From: an uncultured bacterium
GTDB lineage: Bacteria > Bacteroidota > Bacteroidia > Bacteroidales > Bacteroidaceae
Reading direction: 5' to 3'
NCBI GenBank assembly: GCA_905215555.1
Contig: CAJMQU010000052.1
Coordinates: 1 to 32,063 of the forward strand
Length of the DNA: 32,063 bases
The notes beneath the pieces are model-generated. The model saw only the letters and a list, made by a program, of their open reading frames with translations, was not told the origin of the DNA and ran no database searches. Of this stretch, positions 14,963 to 23,122 are shown one piece after another; position 1 is the first letter of the stretch, and each line of letters opens with the position of its first letter. Made by a program: the position numbers and the translations under genes.

Positions 14963-15373
14963 TTATTTCTTCTTTTCCTGTTTGCAATAGATGCAATAAT
15001 CATAATGTACGGTTCTTAGTTTGCCGCAATCCGGGCAGGTATATTTTGGGTTTTGGCTGGTGATAAATGCTTCTTCTCCTTTCTGCCTGATGTAATCGAG
15101 ATTTTCAAGGATACTCATCTTGTATTTCAGCCGGTATTGCTTATCTAAATATTTCAGTCGTTTGCAGGGATATTCTATGCATTCAAAGCAGTAGTATTCT
15201 TTCTTATCGCAGTTGGATATGGCACAGTTCAGGCAGCTTTTACGAACTACCTCGGTTGTGCTTCTGCAACCGGGACACTTCTTTTTTACGTCTTGAAAGG
15301 CGTGGCATAACGTGCAGTTGATACCACAAGGAGCAATCAGGTAGATGGTAATCCGGTATTCTTCAATATTCAT
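14963..15373 (-). CDS. DUF3795 cysteine-rich protein
   Basis: The 136-residue protein has many paired cysteines: APCGINCTLCHAF, KKCPGCRS, SCLNCAISNC, YYCFECIEYPCKRL, and a C-terminal rubredoxin-like knuckle YTCPDCGKLRTVHYDYCIYC. The N-terminal part is the DUF3795 signature, probably a metal (zinc or iron-sulfur) site. The function is unknown. The start codon lies only 2 nt after the stop of the AlkD-like gene, so the two form an operon. The C-terminal knuckle of four cysteines goes beyond a minimal DUF3795 domain. Confidence 0.85.
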   Translation of the reverse strand: MNIEEYRITIYLIAPCGINCTLCHAFQDVKKKCPGCRSTTEVVRKSCLNCAISNCDKKEYYCFECIEYPCKRLKYLDKQYRLKYKMSILENLDYIRQKGEEAFITSQNPKYTCPDCGKLRTVHYDYCIYCKQEKKK

Positions 15374-15375
15374 AC

Positions 15376-16092
15376 TTACTCCTTTTTCATTGCTTCTTTC
15401 CTCAACTTCTGTGGCATTTTTTCAATAGCATACCTCAGTGCCGTCCGTGGCATGGTTGCCCTGTGGCTGACTACAAAATCGAAAACCTCTTTCTGATAAG
15501 CCTCACTTACCGCTTTCAGCATCCAGCCGTAGCCTTTCTGCACTAGGTCGTCCTTGTCGTGAAGCAGAGCGGTTGCTATCTGAAGAATATCATCGAAGAA
15601 CAATCCTTTGCGCGCGGGAATTATCAGGCTGACGGCAGCACCGCGTTTCATCCAGCGGTTTTCGGATGTAGCCCATTCTTTCAGTTCAGAAATAAACTCA
15701 GGATACATCTCGATGAATGTTCCGATGGTATGGTTGCATAGCGTGTCACAGGATGCCCAATTATTCACATAGTCCTGCAACCAGTGCTTGAAAACATGGA
15801 TGTCTTCCGGTGTATATTCTTTCCGGAGAGCATATGCCCATTCACAGGCAATCACATTCTCTTCCAGATACCCTGATTTCCACAATTCTTCACAAAGTCC
15901 GAAAACATCAGCTTTCGGCAGCCTTTTGATTTCTTTGAAAGTTTCTTTGGCTATCTTGCCTACATTGTACATTCCCACTCCGTAGGCAGGCACACTTTCA
16001 CCTTTCTTGAAGAAGTGTCCCGAAGTTTTCAGCACTTTTCCATCGATACTGTCCTGTAGACACTGCCTGACTTGCCTGATAATTATTTCCAT
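15376..16092 (-). CDS. AlkD-like DNA alkylation repair protein
   Basis: This 238-residue all-helical protein of the AlkD/HEAT-like repeat family contains the segments AYGVGMYNVGKIAKETFKEI, ENVIACEWAYALRKEYTPED, HWLQDYVNNWASCDTLCNHT and KRGAAVSLIIPARKGLFFDD. It also has DDLVQKGYGWMLKAVSEAYQ and the ending RTALRYAIEKMPQKLRKEAM. The W-x-x-C-D and KGYGWMLK/R stretches are the AlkD family signature around the DNA-binding cleft. AlkD glycosylases remove positively charged alkylated bases. Length is normal. A -7 element lies 38 nt upstream. It is the first gene of an operon with DUF3795 and divergent from the cupin gene. Confidence 0.88.
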   Translation of the reverse strand: MEIIIRQVRQCLQDSIDGKVLKTSGHFFKKGESVPAYGVGMYNVGKIAKETFKEIKRLPKADVFGLCEELWKSGYLEENVIACEWAYALRKEYTPEDIHVFKHWLQDYVNNWASCDTLCNHTIGTFIEMYPEFISELKEWATSENRWMKRGAAVSLIIPARKGLFFDDILQIATALLHDKDDLVQKGYGWMLKAVSEAYQKEVFDFVVSHRATMPRTALRYAIEKMPQKLRKEAMKKE

Positions 16093-16130
16093 ATTCTTTT
16101 TTCTTTAGATTCAATCCGGATATCCGGTTT

Positions 16131-16138
16131 CAAAAATA
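16131..16138 (-). promoter_or_regulatory. -7 promoter element of the AlkD operon
   Basis: TATTTTTG on the minus strand matches TAnnTTTG and lies 38 nt upstream of the start codon. The -33 position reads CATG, a poor match. Confidence 0.5.
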
Positions 16139-16187
16139 CGATTTCTTTTGGTGCGGGCATGTAAAAGTTCCATAAAAAAGAACCTGG

Positions 16188-16411
16188 TTTCTGTTTAGAA
16201 TGAGGGCAATGCATAACTTTGTGATATATTAAGTACTATAAATGATAATTTATCGGGCGAGGCGCCCCGACCAGGCTTCCTTTCAGCACAATAGTATCTC
16301 AATTCCCCTCCTCCGACTGGAGGAGGGGAATTGAGGTTACTCCACATATTACACCGATAAATTATCATAATGTTAACTAATATGAGGAACGAGTCTTATT
16401 CTAAAAAGAAA
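16188..16411. repeat. Nested inverted repeats in the AlkD/cupin divergent region
   Basis: Three pairs share one centre. The innermost is a perfect 17-bp hairpin with a 4-nt loop (16298-16314 and 16319-16335). Around it is a perfect 15-bp pair, ATGATAATTTATCGG at 16242-16256 and its complement at 16354-16368. The outermost is a 17-nt pair with two mismatches (16188-16204, TTTCTGTTTAGAATGAG, against 16395-16411), whose right arm ends 5 nt before the cupin start. A small GC-rich hairpin (GGGCG/CGCCC) sits inside near 16255-16267. The rest of the 324-nt gap has no gene. The 127-nt core (16242-16368) could be a miniature element with terminal inverted repeats; no target duplication is obvious. Confidence 0.7.
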
Positions 16412-16416
16412 CAGTT

Positions 16417-16869
16417 ATGGAATCGACAAAGGTAATATCGGAAAACAGGAATTATACCGCTGTGAATATCGGCAGTATGGACGAACTGATGGAGCATACT
16501 TTGGTGCATCCTGTCAGCGGACAGATTATAGAAGGCAAAGCTTTTCTGAAAGAAGAGACGAAAGCAACCGGTACGGAAATTTCTTTTAACAGCCTTCCGC
16601 CGCATACTGATTTATCCTATTTTCATGTGCATGAGCAGAATGAGGAAACATACATTATATTAAGAGGTGCAGGTTATTTCCAGGTAGATGATGATTGTTT
16701 CCCCATTTCCGAGGGAAGCGTTATCCGTGTGGCGCCTAAAGGTATCAGGGGAATGGCTAACTCTTCAGATGAGGCGATGGTATATATTGTAATCCAGTCA
16801 TGTGAAAACTCTTTGTTGCAGTACTCTACGGCTGACGGAATACGGGTGGAACACGAAAAGAAATGGTGA
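16417..16869 (+). CDS. Cupin-domain protein
   Basis: The 150-residue protein has a single cupin_2 barrel. Motif 1 is FHVHEQNEETYIILRGAGYF (residues about 69-88), with two histidines and a glutamate as likely metal ligands. Motif 2 is the VIRVAPKGIRGMANSSDEAM region, where the usual histidine after P is replaced (PKGIRGM), so the metal site may be incomplete. Function is unknown; small cupins of this type include isomerases, dioxygenases and sugar-binding proteins. It precedes the DUF5131 gene by 7 nt and is clearly in one operon with it. Confidence 0.82.
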   Translation: MESTKVISENRNYTAVNIGSMDELMEHTLVHPVSGQIIEGKAFLKEETKATGTEISFNSLPPHTDLSYFHVHEQNEETYIILRGAGYFQVDDDCFPISEGSVIRVAPKGIRGMANSSDEAMVYIVIQSCENSLLQYSTADGIRVEHEKKW

Positions 16870-16876
16870 CCGGCAG

Positions 16877-17614
16877 ATGTTACAAATAGCTAAGAAATCA
16901 TCCATGTGGAATCCCTGGCATGGTTGTCATAAGTTCAGTACAGGTTGCCAGCACTGTTATGTTTACCGCACGGATGGTAAATATGGTAAGGATAGTTCCG
17001 TTGTGACGAAAACGGAGAAGTTCGACCTGCCTTTGCAGCAGAAAAAGAACAAAACTTATAAGATACCTTCGGGGAATATGGTTTATACTTGTTTCACTTC
17101 CGATTTTCTGGTGGAAGATGCCGATGAGTGGCGCCCCGAAGTGTGGGAGATGATGCGGATACGTCAGGACTTGCATTTTCTTTTTATTACGAAACGTATC
17201 GACAGGTTGAGTACCTGCCTACCCGTTGACTGGGGTGAGGGATATGATAATGTCACCATCTGTTGCACCATGGAGAATCAGGATCGGATCGACTATCGCC
17301 TGCCTATCTATAAAGCGGCTCCCATCAAGCATAAGATTATCATTTGCGAACCTCTTCTCAGCCGGATTGATTTCCGAGGGGAACTGGGCACGTGGGTGGA
17401 ACAGGTCGTGGCTGGGGGAGAATCCGGTAGGGAAGCCCGTGTATGCGATTACGGCTGGGTGCTGGATATCCGTCGGCAATGTATTGATGCCCATGTCGGT
17501 TTCTGGTTCAAGCAGACAGGCTCCTATTTGCTGAAAGAAGGCAAGGAGTTTAAAATAGCCCGTCAGTTCCAGCACTCACAAGCCCGGAAGGCAGAAATAA
17601 ATTACACTCCCTGA
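16877..17614 (+). CDS. DUF5131 (phage Gp37/Gp68-type) protein with three-cysteine motif
   Basis: This 245-residue protein opens MLQIAKKSSMWNPWHGC, and the three cysteines at 17, 24 and 27 form a CX6CX2C motif (GCHKFSTGCQHCYVYR). They probably bind an iron-sulfur cluster as in radical-SAM-like enzymes. Later family stretches are YTCFTSDFLVEDADEWRPEVW, FLFITKRIDR, NVTICCTMENQ, IICEPLLSRIDF and VVAGGESGREARVCDYGWV. DUF5131 proteins occur in phages and bacteria and their activity is not established. The ATG at 16877 is chosen because the family motif begins shortly after it and the frame further upstream lies inside the cupin gene. A TcmP-type partner often found beside some members is absent here. 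Confidence 0.85.
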   Translation: MLQIAKKSSMWNPWHGCHKFSTGCQHCYVYRTDGKYGKDSSVVTKTEKFDLPLQQKKNKTYKIPSGNMVYTCFTSDFLVEDADEWRPEVWEMMRIRQDLHFLFITKRIDRLSTCLPVDWGEGYDNVTICCTMENQDRIDYRLPIYKAAPIKHKIIICEPLLSRIDFRGELGTWVEQVVAGGESGREARVCDYGWVLDIRRQCIDAHVGFWFKQTGSYLLKEGKEFKIARQFQHSQARKAEINYTP

Positions 17615-17696
17615 CTTCCGGATTTCAACCATATAACCCGTTGCATTGTTATTATATAACGGAAACATAAGAACCGTCAGGAGAGGGGGGGAGGAT

Positions 17697-18755
17697 ATGA
17701 AACAAATAATATTCGTTTTTGTATTGTTAATAAGTTGTCTTGCTTGTGCCAATAACTGGACAGAGCAGGCAGAAAGGAGAAAAGATATGAAGTCAACTAA
17801 AGAAATTTATCTGGCAGGAGGATGTTTTTGGGGAACCGAACATTTTCTGAAACTGATTGAAGGTGTGGAAGCTACGCAAGTAGGCTATGCCAACGGAAAT
17901 ATTGCCAATCCAACCTATAAACAGGTATGTACCGGAAACACGGATTTTGCAGAAACCGTAAAGGTGCAATACGATCCGGCAAAAGTGGATCTGCCTTTCC
18001 TTATAGACCTTTATTTCAAAACGATAGATCCTACCAGTGTGAACCGTCAGGGAAATGATCGTGGCACCCAGTATCGTACAGGTATTTATTACACTGATTC
18101 GGAAGATTTGCCGCTCATTCGGGAAACTGTCAACCGTCTGGCTGCGGCTTATACCCGTCCGCTGGCAGTAGAAATTAAGCCTTTGAAAAACTTTTATCCG
18201 GCAGAAGATTACCATCAGGATTATCTGGACAAGAATCCGGGAGGCTATTGCCATATCCATCCGGAGTTATTTGAACTGGCGCGTAAAGCAAAGATGCCGA
18301 AGAAGCCTGCGGCTGTTTATCGTAAACCGGATGATGCCACTTTGCGTTCGCAGCTTACGGCAGAACAATATGCCGTGACTCAGAAGAATGCTACCGAACC
18401 TGCTTTCCATAATTCTTATTGGAATGAGCACCGTCCCGGTATTTATGTGGATGTAACTACGGGTGAGCCTTTGTTTGTCTCTACCGATAAGTTTGATTCC
18501 GGTTGTGGCTGGCCCAGCTTTTCAAAGCCTATCGACCGTAAACTCATTCAGGAGAAAGTAGATGCTTCTCACGGTATGGTGCGTACGGAAGTTCGCAGTT
18601 CTACGGGGGATGCTCATTTAGGACATGTCTTTACGGACGGTCCGGCAGATAAAGGTGGTTTACGCTATTGCATTAACAGTGCTTCGCTGCGGTTCATTCC
18701 TAAAGACAAGATGCAGGTAGAAGGGTATGGAGATTATGTGGATTTGGTGAAATAG
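17697..18755 (+). CDS. msrAB: MsrA-MsrB fused methionine sulfoxide reductase, probable lipoprotein
   Basis: The 352-residue protein has a short hydrophobic N-terminus with a possible lipobox (LLIS before Cys14), then MsrA from about residue 35 (YLAGGCFWGTEHF, catalytic Cys43; GYANG; EDYHQDYL; YCHIHP). After a linker comes MsrB from about residue 215, with GCGWPSFSKPI, RSSTGDAHLGHVF and the catalytic RYCINSASLRF. MsrA reduces the S form and MsrB the R form of methionine sulfoxide. The export signal implies repair of periplasmic or outer-membrane proteins. The ATG at 17697 follows a G-rich stretch and gives the signal peptide; a shorter cytoplasmic form could start at Met31. It is a single-gene unit. 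Confidence 0.92.
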   Translation: MKQIIFVFVLLISCLACANNWTEQAERRKDMKSTKEIYLAGGCFWGTEHFLKLIEGVEATQVGYANGNIANPTYKQVCTGNTDFAETVKVQYDPAKVDLPFLIDLYFKTIDPTSVNRQGNDRGTQYRTGIYYTDSEDLPLIRETVNRLAAAYTRPLAVEIKPLKNFYPAEDYHQDYLDKNPGGYCHIHPELFELARKAKMPKKPAAVYRKPDDATLRSQLTAEQYAVTQKNATEPAFHNSYWNEHRPGIYVDVTTGEPLFVSTDKFDSGCGWPSFSKPIDRKLIQEKVDASHGMVRTEVRSSTGDAHLGHVFTDGPADKGGLRYCINSASLRFIPKDKMQVEGYGDYVDLVK

Positions 18756-18793
18756 TTTTGTTACCGTTGTAGTTGTAACCACGGTAACAAAAC
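18755..18793. repeat. 13-bp inverted repeat between convergent genes
   Basis: GTTTTGTTACCGT at 18755-18767 and its exact complement at 18781-18793 enclose a 13-nt loop. It begins on the last base of the msrAB stop codon and lies upstream of the end of the convergent PepSY gene. No T-run follows on either strand, so it is not a canonical terminator, but it may still shield the two mRNA ends. Confidence 0.55.
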
Positions 18794-18828
18794 AGATATG
18801 TCAATTACAACTTTAGGATTTCTTTGTT

Positions 18829-19266
18829 TTAGTCATCAATATCAATCACCCTCATCTTTGCATCGAACGTAATCTCCAGGCGATTGGAAAGTCTGATTTC
18901 ATACTCTTTTTTGTCAAGTTCAATCTGTAAGATTCTTGCATCCGGGTAGTTCGTCTTTACATAATTGCGGATAGCTTCCGGGACAATCTGGGCAGGAACT
19001 TCACTTTGACGGCATTTCACTTCTTTCCATTCTCCTGTTTTGTCAAACTCTACTTCTTCGCCATTAGTAAAGACCACATCGTAGCTCTTATAGAATACTC
19101 CGCTTTCTTCTTTTGCCAATGCCACCTTGTGGTCTTTAAAATAAGTGTTGATAAATGTCTGCGCTTTTGCGGGGAGTTGATTAACTTGGATGGGTTTATC
19201 ATTATCTGCCATAGCCATTGTGTGCATCGTGAACATACATACTAATAACAAAACTAACTTTTTCAT
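18829..19266 (-). CDS. PepSY-like (DUF2874) secreted protein
   Basis: This 145-residue protein has a signal peptide (MKKLVLLLVCMFTMHTMAMA) followed by two similar PepSY-like halves. The first is QVNQLPAKAQTFINTYFKDH, then VVFTNGEEVEFDKTGEWKEV; the second is VPEAIRNYVKTNYPDARILQ, then YEIRLSNRLEITFDAKMRVI. This is the Bacteroidetes periplasmic DUF2874 family, often linked to two-component systems. Its ligand is unknown. The promoter has a -7 element and an 11-bp direct repeat in the activator position. It is convergent with msrAB and lies downstream of the broken helD gene. Confidence 0.87.
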   Translation of the reverse strand: MKKLVLLLVCMFTMHTMAMADNDKPIQVNQLPAKAQTFINTYFKDHKVALAKEESGVFYKSYDVVFTNGEEVEFDKTGEWKEVKCRQSEVPAQIVPEAIRNYVKTNYPDARILQIELDKKEYEIRLSNRLEITFDAKMRVIDIDD

Positions 19267-19312
19267 ATACTTCTATTTTTAATGATTAATATTGGGGTTT
19301 ATTATAATATTA

Positions 19313-19348
19313 CAAATGTAGGGGGAGAATCTGGAAAGAATCTGGAAA
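19313..19348 (-). promoter_or_regulatory. PepSY-gene promoter with 11-bp tandem repeat
   Basis: TACATTTG on the minus strand (19320-19313) is the -7 element, 46 nt upstream of the ATG. Six bases further upstream are two exact head-to-tail copies of GAATCTGGAAA (plus-strand 19327-19337 and 19338-19348), covering roughly -20 to -41. Direct repeats with an 11-bp period next to the core promoter are typical of OmpR/PhoB-type response-regulator sites. Confidence 0.6.
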
Positions 19349-19384
19349 ATGCTTTTATTTTTGCTATGAATCGTCATTTTCTGA

Positions 19385-21068
19385 TTATAAGTCTACAATA
19401 AATTTACTTCCTTCTGCGCTATAAGTCAGCGTCAGCCTATGCATTGCCCTTGTCACTGCCACATAAAGCATGCTTTTATCAATCGCTGAATTATAATTCC
19501 CTGTATCAACTTGGGGAACAATTACTTCATCAAATTCCAATCCCTTTGCCATGTGGGATGAAGTGACGATGATGCCCTTTACAAAGGCGGAACTTTGACT
19601 GGACAGGAAATAGACATCCTGACCATGCACTTGAAGCTTTGCAGCAAGTTCTTGTGCTTGTGCCTCCGTTTTGCACACTATCCCAAGTGATTTATAGTTT
19701 GACTTTCGGAAGATAGATACTAAGTCGACAACGCCGGATAGTTCGTCTTCCATATTCCCGAATGATAGAACATGAGGTTGTTCTCCATGCCGCGCAACGG
19801 GTTTAAGTTCATTATTGGCTTGAATTTTTTGAGCAAAGCCCGTAATCTCAATCGTAGAGCGATAACTTTTGCAAAGCTTCATAATCTCTCCTGTGCCGAA
19901 TGCCTTCCGAATCATATCCGCGGTTGACGAACCATAGGGATTGACCGACTGGGAAGCGTCTCCAAGAACTGTTTTCCGACAAGGATAAAGTTTCTGAATG
20001 ACCCTATACTGAATAGGAGAGTAATCCTGCATTTCGTCTATCAAAAGATGTTTGACGCCCGACTGCACGATATTTCCCTCCAATGCCATACGCAAATATG
20101 CCAGTGGAGCTAAGTCTGTATACTCCAATGTTCGGTTTCTACCCAAGCAACTCTGTCACCTGCCCGAAGAAATTCTGGTATTTGTATTTATCATCGAGTG
20201 CTTTCGAAAGAATCTGTTCCTGGCTGATTTCGGGTACACTTTCTTCGCCAAGTTCGGGAAGTACATTCGATATGTAATCGGCAAAGACTTTATTTGGGGA
20301 AATAATCAGTATGTCTTTTGAAGAAATTCTTCCTTTCAGCGTATAAAGCAGATAAGCGATGCGATGCAGGGCGATGGATGTCTTACCGGAACCTGCAACT
20401 CCCTGTATGATCAGTACATGTGCATCTTCGTTACGGATAATCCGATTCTGCTCCCTTTGGATGGTGGTGACGATATTCTTCATCTTATCGTCCGAATTAC
20501 TGCTAAGTTCCTTTTGCAGGATATCATCGTGGACGGTCAGTGAACTCTCAATCATATATTCCATCTTGCCATTGCGGATGCGGTATTGTCGTTTGAGTGA
20601 AATCTTTCCGAACACCTTACCCGCTGGAGATGAATAATCCGCTTCTCCCAATTCATGATCGTAAAACATCCTCGATATAGGCGCCCTCCAGTCATAAATC
20701 AGGTTCATCCTATGTTTGGCATCATAAAAAGTATGTATTCCTATATAAACAGGCATTGTACTGCTTCCAGCCCTCTGTTCCATGAAATCAATTCTTCCGA
20801 AATAGGGGATATCCAATATCCTGCCTAGGCGATTGCGTTTATGGATAACACTCTCACCCAGCGCATAATGGTTCAGAATACTTTCGCGCATGGACCGTAT
20901 CTCATGAGGGTCAATGTCTTTATTGGACCAGATATAGTCTTTGTACTCCTGTAAAGTTTCTACATGTTCTTTCACTGAGCAGTCGGTATGATTGATGGTG
21001 TCATTGATGATGCCGATGACTTGCTGTAAATACTCTTTCTCTTGTTTTTCTGTTTGATTGAATGTCAT
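19385..21068 (-). pseudogene. helD: HelD-type UvrD-like helicase gene, broken by frameshift and internal deletion
   Basis: The first part (20139-21068, 309 residues) has a helical N-terminus, the HelD segment LIYDWRAPISRMFYDHELGE, the Walker A motif GVAGSGKTSIALHRIAYLLY and LIISPNKVFADYISNVLPEL, and ends in a TAG at 20139-20141. The second part continues in the neighbouring frame with GRNRTLEYTDLAPLAYLRMA, the Walker B region HLLIDEMQDYSPIQY, LGDASQSVNPYGSS, SYRSTIEIT and the motif VI segment YVAVTRAMHRLTLTYS, stopping at 19385. HelD proteins are usually about 680-770 residues. Here only about 560 remain, and the loss falls at the frame change, between motif Ia and Walker B. Both halves keep all their motifs, so the damage looks recent. 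HelD-type proteins act on stalled RNA polymerase. Two truncated proteins might still be made. Confidence 0.82.
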
Positions 21069-21106
21069 AAGTCCCTGTTATTGAATAAAAAGTTCAGAAA
21101 GGGTGG

Positions 21107-21179
21107 CAAAGTTAGTCCGGTTTATTGAAGTATTAAATAGTTATTTATAGCTATATATCCATCCTTTTTTTTATTTTTG
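21107..21179. promoter_or_regulatory. Divergent promoters for helD (-) and the nucleotidyltransferase-like gene (+)
   Basis: TAACTTTG on the minus strand (21114-21107) with TTTA at the -33 position (21137-21134) serves the helD gene. TATTTTTG on the plus strand (21172-21179) lies 24 nt before the ATG at 21204. Confidence 0.5.
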
Positions 21180-21203
21180 CAGCTTCACTCCAAAAGAAAG
21201 AAA

Positions 21204-21788
21204 ATGGATATTCTTGATATTGCCGAATGGAACCAGCAGAGAGCTTGGGAAGTAATCGAAGATGCCCGTATCATTCCGATATGGGAGAGTATTGGTGCGG
21301 AAGTAAACCTGGTAGGTTCCTTGAAAACCGGGTTACTGATGAAGCGCCTGGACATTGATTTTCATATTTATACTCCATCGTTCAACCTGTCCGACAGTTT
21401 TCAGGCGATGATGAAGCTGGGTGAAAACAAGTCTATCAGGAAGATAGAACATGTGAACTTGCTGGATACTCCTGAGGCATGTCTGGAATGGCATGCCTGG
21501 TATAGGGATGCACGGAATGAACTTTGGCAGATAGATATGATTCATATTCTGAAAGGTTCCCGCTATGATGGCTTTTTTGAGAAGTTTGCCGAACGTCTTT
21601 CGGCCGTGCTGACGGATGAGACGCGGAGAGTTATTTTAAGCTTGAAAAACGAGACACCCGAAACGGAAAAGATAATGGGAGTGGAGTATTATCAGGCAGT
21701 CATCCGCGATGGTGTTCGGAGCTATGACGAGTTTATGGATTGGAGAGTCCGACATCCGGTTACGGATATTGTGGAATGGATGCCGTGA
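21204..21788 (+). CDS. Putative nucleotidyltransferase-fold protein
   Basis: This 194-residue cytoplasmic protein has the segment VNLVGSLKTGLLMKRLDIDF (residues about 33-52). It resembles the glycine-serine loop and DxD metal-binding aspartates of polymerase-beta-type nucleotidyltransferases; a third acidic residue may be in ELWQIDMIHIL. The C-terminal half is helical and ends VRSYDEFMDWRVRHPVTDIV. The whole-length family is not one I can name, and such Bacteroides proteins often carry misleading names. The ATG at 21204 fits the promoter at 21172-21179. It is divergent from helD and convergent with the LuxR gene, 30 nt apart. Confidence 0.65.
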   Translation: MDILDIAEWNQQRAWEVIEDARIIPIWESIGAEVNLVGSLKTGLLMKRLDIDFHIYTPSFNLSDSFQAMMKLGENKSIRKIEHVNLLDTPEACLEWHAWYRDARNELWQIDMIHILKGSRYDGFFEKFAERLSAVLTDETRRVILSLKNETPETEKIMGVEYYQAVIRDGVRSYDEFMDWRVRHPVTDIVEWMP

Positions 21789-21818
21789 CAGACTGCTCCG
21801 GCATTGCATCATAGCAGT

Positions 21819-22586
21819 TTAATCCAATAATCCTGATGCTAATCCTGCATTGATAGCTTCGATGGAGTTTTGCACTCCCAGCTTATGCAGCAGGTTCTGC
21901 CGATGGATGTTGACGGTATGAATGCTGATGCAGAGTCTATGGGCGATTTCCTTACTCAATAATCCTCTTTGAATAAGTTGCAGAATCTCCAGTTCACGTT
22001 GGGTCAGACTGATAGGTGCGGGTGATGGCAGCACAGGAGAAAACATTTTCCCGTTTTTAAGATTCAGTACGGTACATTCCACCTGGTCGGATTCTCTCTG
22101 ATTAGGGGCAATTTCCATATTGCCGAGTATGAGCCAGGCTTTCCCGTTGAGGCTTTTCTCTAAAACTTGTTGCCGGCTGATGACACGTACGTATTGCTTT
22201 CTGGTGTTGAGCACGCGGAAACTATAAATATTGCAGTAATCGTTTCTTTCTTCGATGGGCAAACTGTAGATAAACTTCCCCAGCTCAATCTGCAACCGTT
22301 CCAGTTGGGTGGAGTCATCCGGATGGAAGCGCGATTCCAGATAATCTCCCTGCCTTTCTAAAGTCGCTATCTTGTGGCTGTCGTACCCTAGCAAATCGAT
22401 AAAGTTGGTAGAAGCAAACGTATACCTGAGTTTATAGACATCAACCACAAAGGTGCAACTTCGGCTGATTCGGGATATCTGATGGAGTATCTGTTTATCG
22501 CGTTCCCATATATTATAGTCGATATGGGCAGCAGATAAATGTTGCTTTGCCCACATTTCTTCTCTTGTGGTATCGGTTGTTTTCAT
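21819..22586 (-). CDS. PAS-like sensor with LuxR-type helix-turn-helix
   Basis: This 255-residue regulator has an N-terminal PAS-like domain (residues about 40-170: CTFVVDVYKLRYTFASTNFI, then DLLGYDSHKI, then YSFRVLNTRKQYVRVISRQQ). The C-terminal LuxR/GerE helix-turn-helix is LTQRELEILQLIQRGLLSKE and IAHRLCISIHTVNIHRQNLL, followed by HKLGVQNSIEAI. There is no receiver domain, so the signal is probably sensed directly by the PAS part. A -7 element lies 20 nt upstream of the ATG. Its targets are unknown; the divergent MATE gene at 23123 is a candidate. Confidence 0.87.
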   Translation of the reverse strand: MKTTDTTREEMWAKQHLSAAHIDYNIWERDKQILHQISRISRSCTFVVDVYKLRYTFASTNFIDLLGYDSHKIATLERQGDYLESRFHPDDSTQLERLQIELGKFIYSLPIEERNDYCNIYSFRVLNTRKQYVRVISRQQVLEKSLNGKAWLILGNMEIAPNQRESDQVECTVLNLKNGKMFSPVLPSPAPISLTQRELEILQLIQRGLLSKEIAHRLCISIHTVNIHRQNLLHKLGVQNSIEAINAGLASGLLD

Positions 22587-22605
22587 CGGATGGAATTATT
22601 TCCTG

Positions 22606-22613
22606 CAAAAGTA
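22606..22613 (-). promoter_or_regulatory. -7 promoter element of the LuxR-type gene
   Basis: TACTTTTG on the minus strand matches TAnnTTTG and lies 20 nt from the start codon, which gives a very short leader. Confidence 0.5.
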
Positions 22614-23122
22614 GGATAAAAAATAATATACCCTATTCATTGGGTTGATATTCGAAGAAATCTAAGTTGATTTTATTAGATGATTTTTGTCCGTTGCTAC
22701 TGGTATATATGCCAATGAAAGGTCCGATGAAAATATTTGCTTTGTTGGAGCTATTTGTCTAAAAACAGCTTTATTCTATCTGCTTTTGATTATTTTCCCT
22801 ATATTTGCTGCCGGATTCAGAGATAAAAATCAAATTGTTCAATTCATGAAACATCAACTCTGTATATAGCTATGCTTCACGAATAGCACTGTCTCATATA
22901 AAAGCTATTCAGCTACCGGACGGATTCACGTAATTTGTCACAGAGGTTTTGTATCCCGTTTTTATTAATGCTTTTCCTAGGAAGAAAGTAACTGAGTTAT
23001 AGTCATGCCAGCAGCTGATGTGGGATGGGATGACTTCGGGACTGTATAGTTGATATAAACTTGTAGTCTGGTTCGTTTCTTTTCCTGGATAAGTTTTATT
23101 TATCATTTATTAGAATTGAACA
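22614..23122. other. 509-nt gap with no supportable gene
   Basis: This stretch between the LuxR-type gene and the second MATE gene has only short open frames (22687-22869 on plus, 22909-23106 on minus) without recognisable motifs or start signals. The minus frame has a fairly protein-like tail (VTFFLGKALIKTGYKTS), so a gene remnant is possible. I see no convincing -7 element for the MATE gene and no strong inverted repeat. Confidence 0.5.

Noticed and set aside
18755..18793. 13-bp inverted repeat as a terminator of msrAB
   Set aside because: No T-run follows on either strand, so I kept it only as an inverted repeat.
22909..23106. 65-codon open frame on the minus strand before the second MATE gene
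   Set aside because: The C-terminal part reads fairly like protein, but there is no promoter, no start context and no known family, so I list it only as a possible remnant within the gap.
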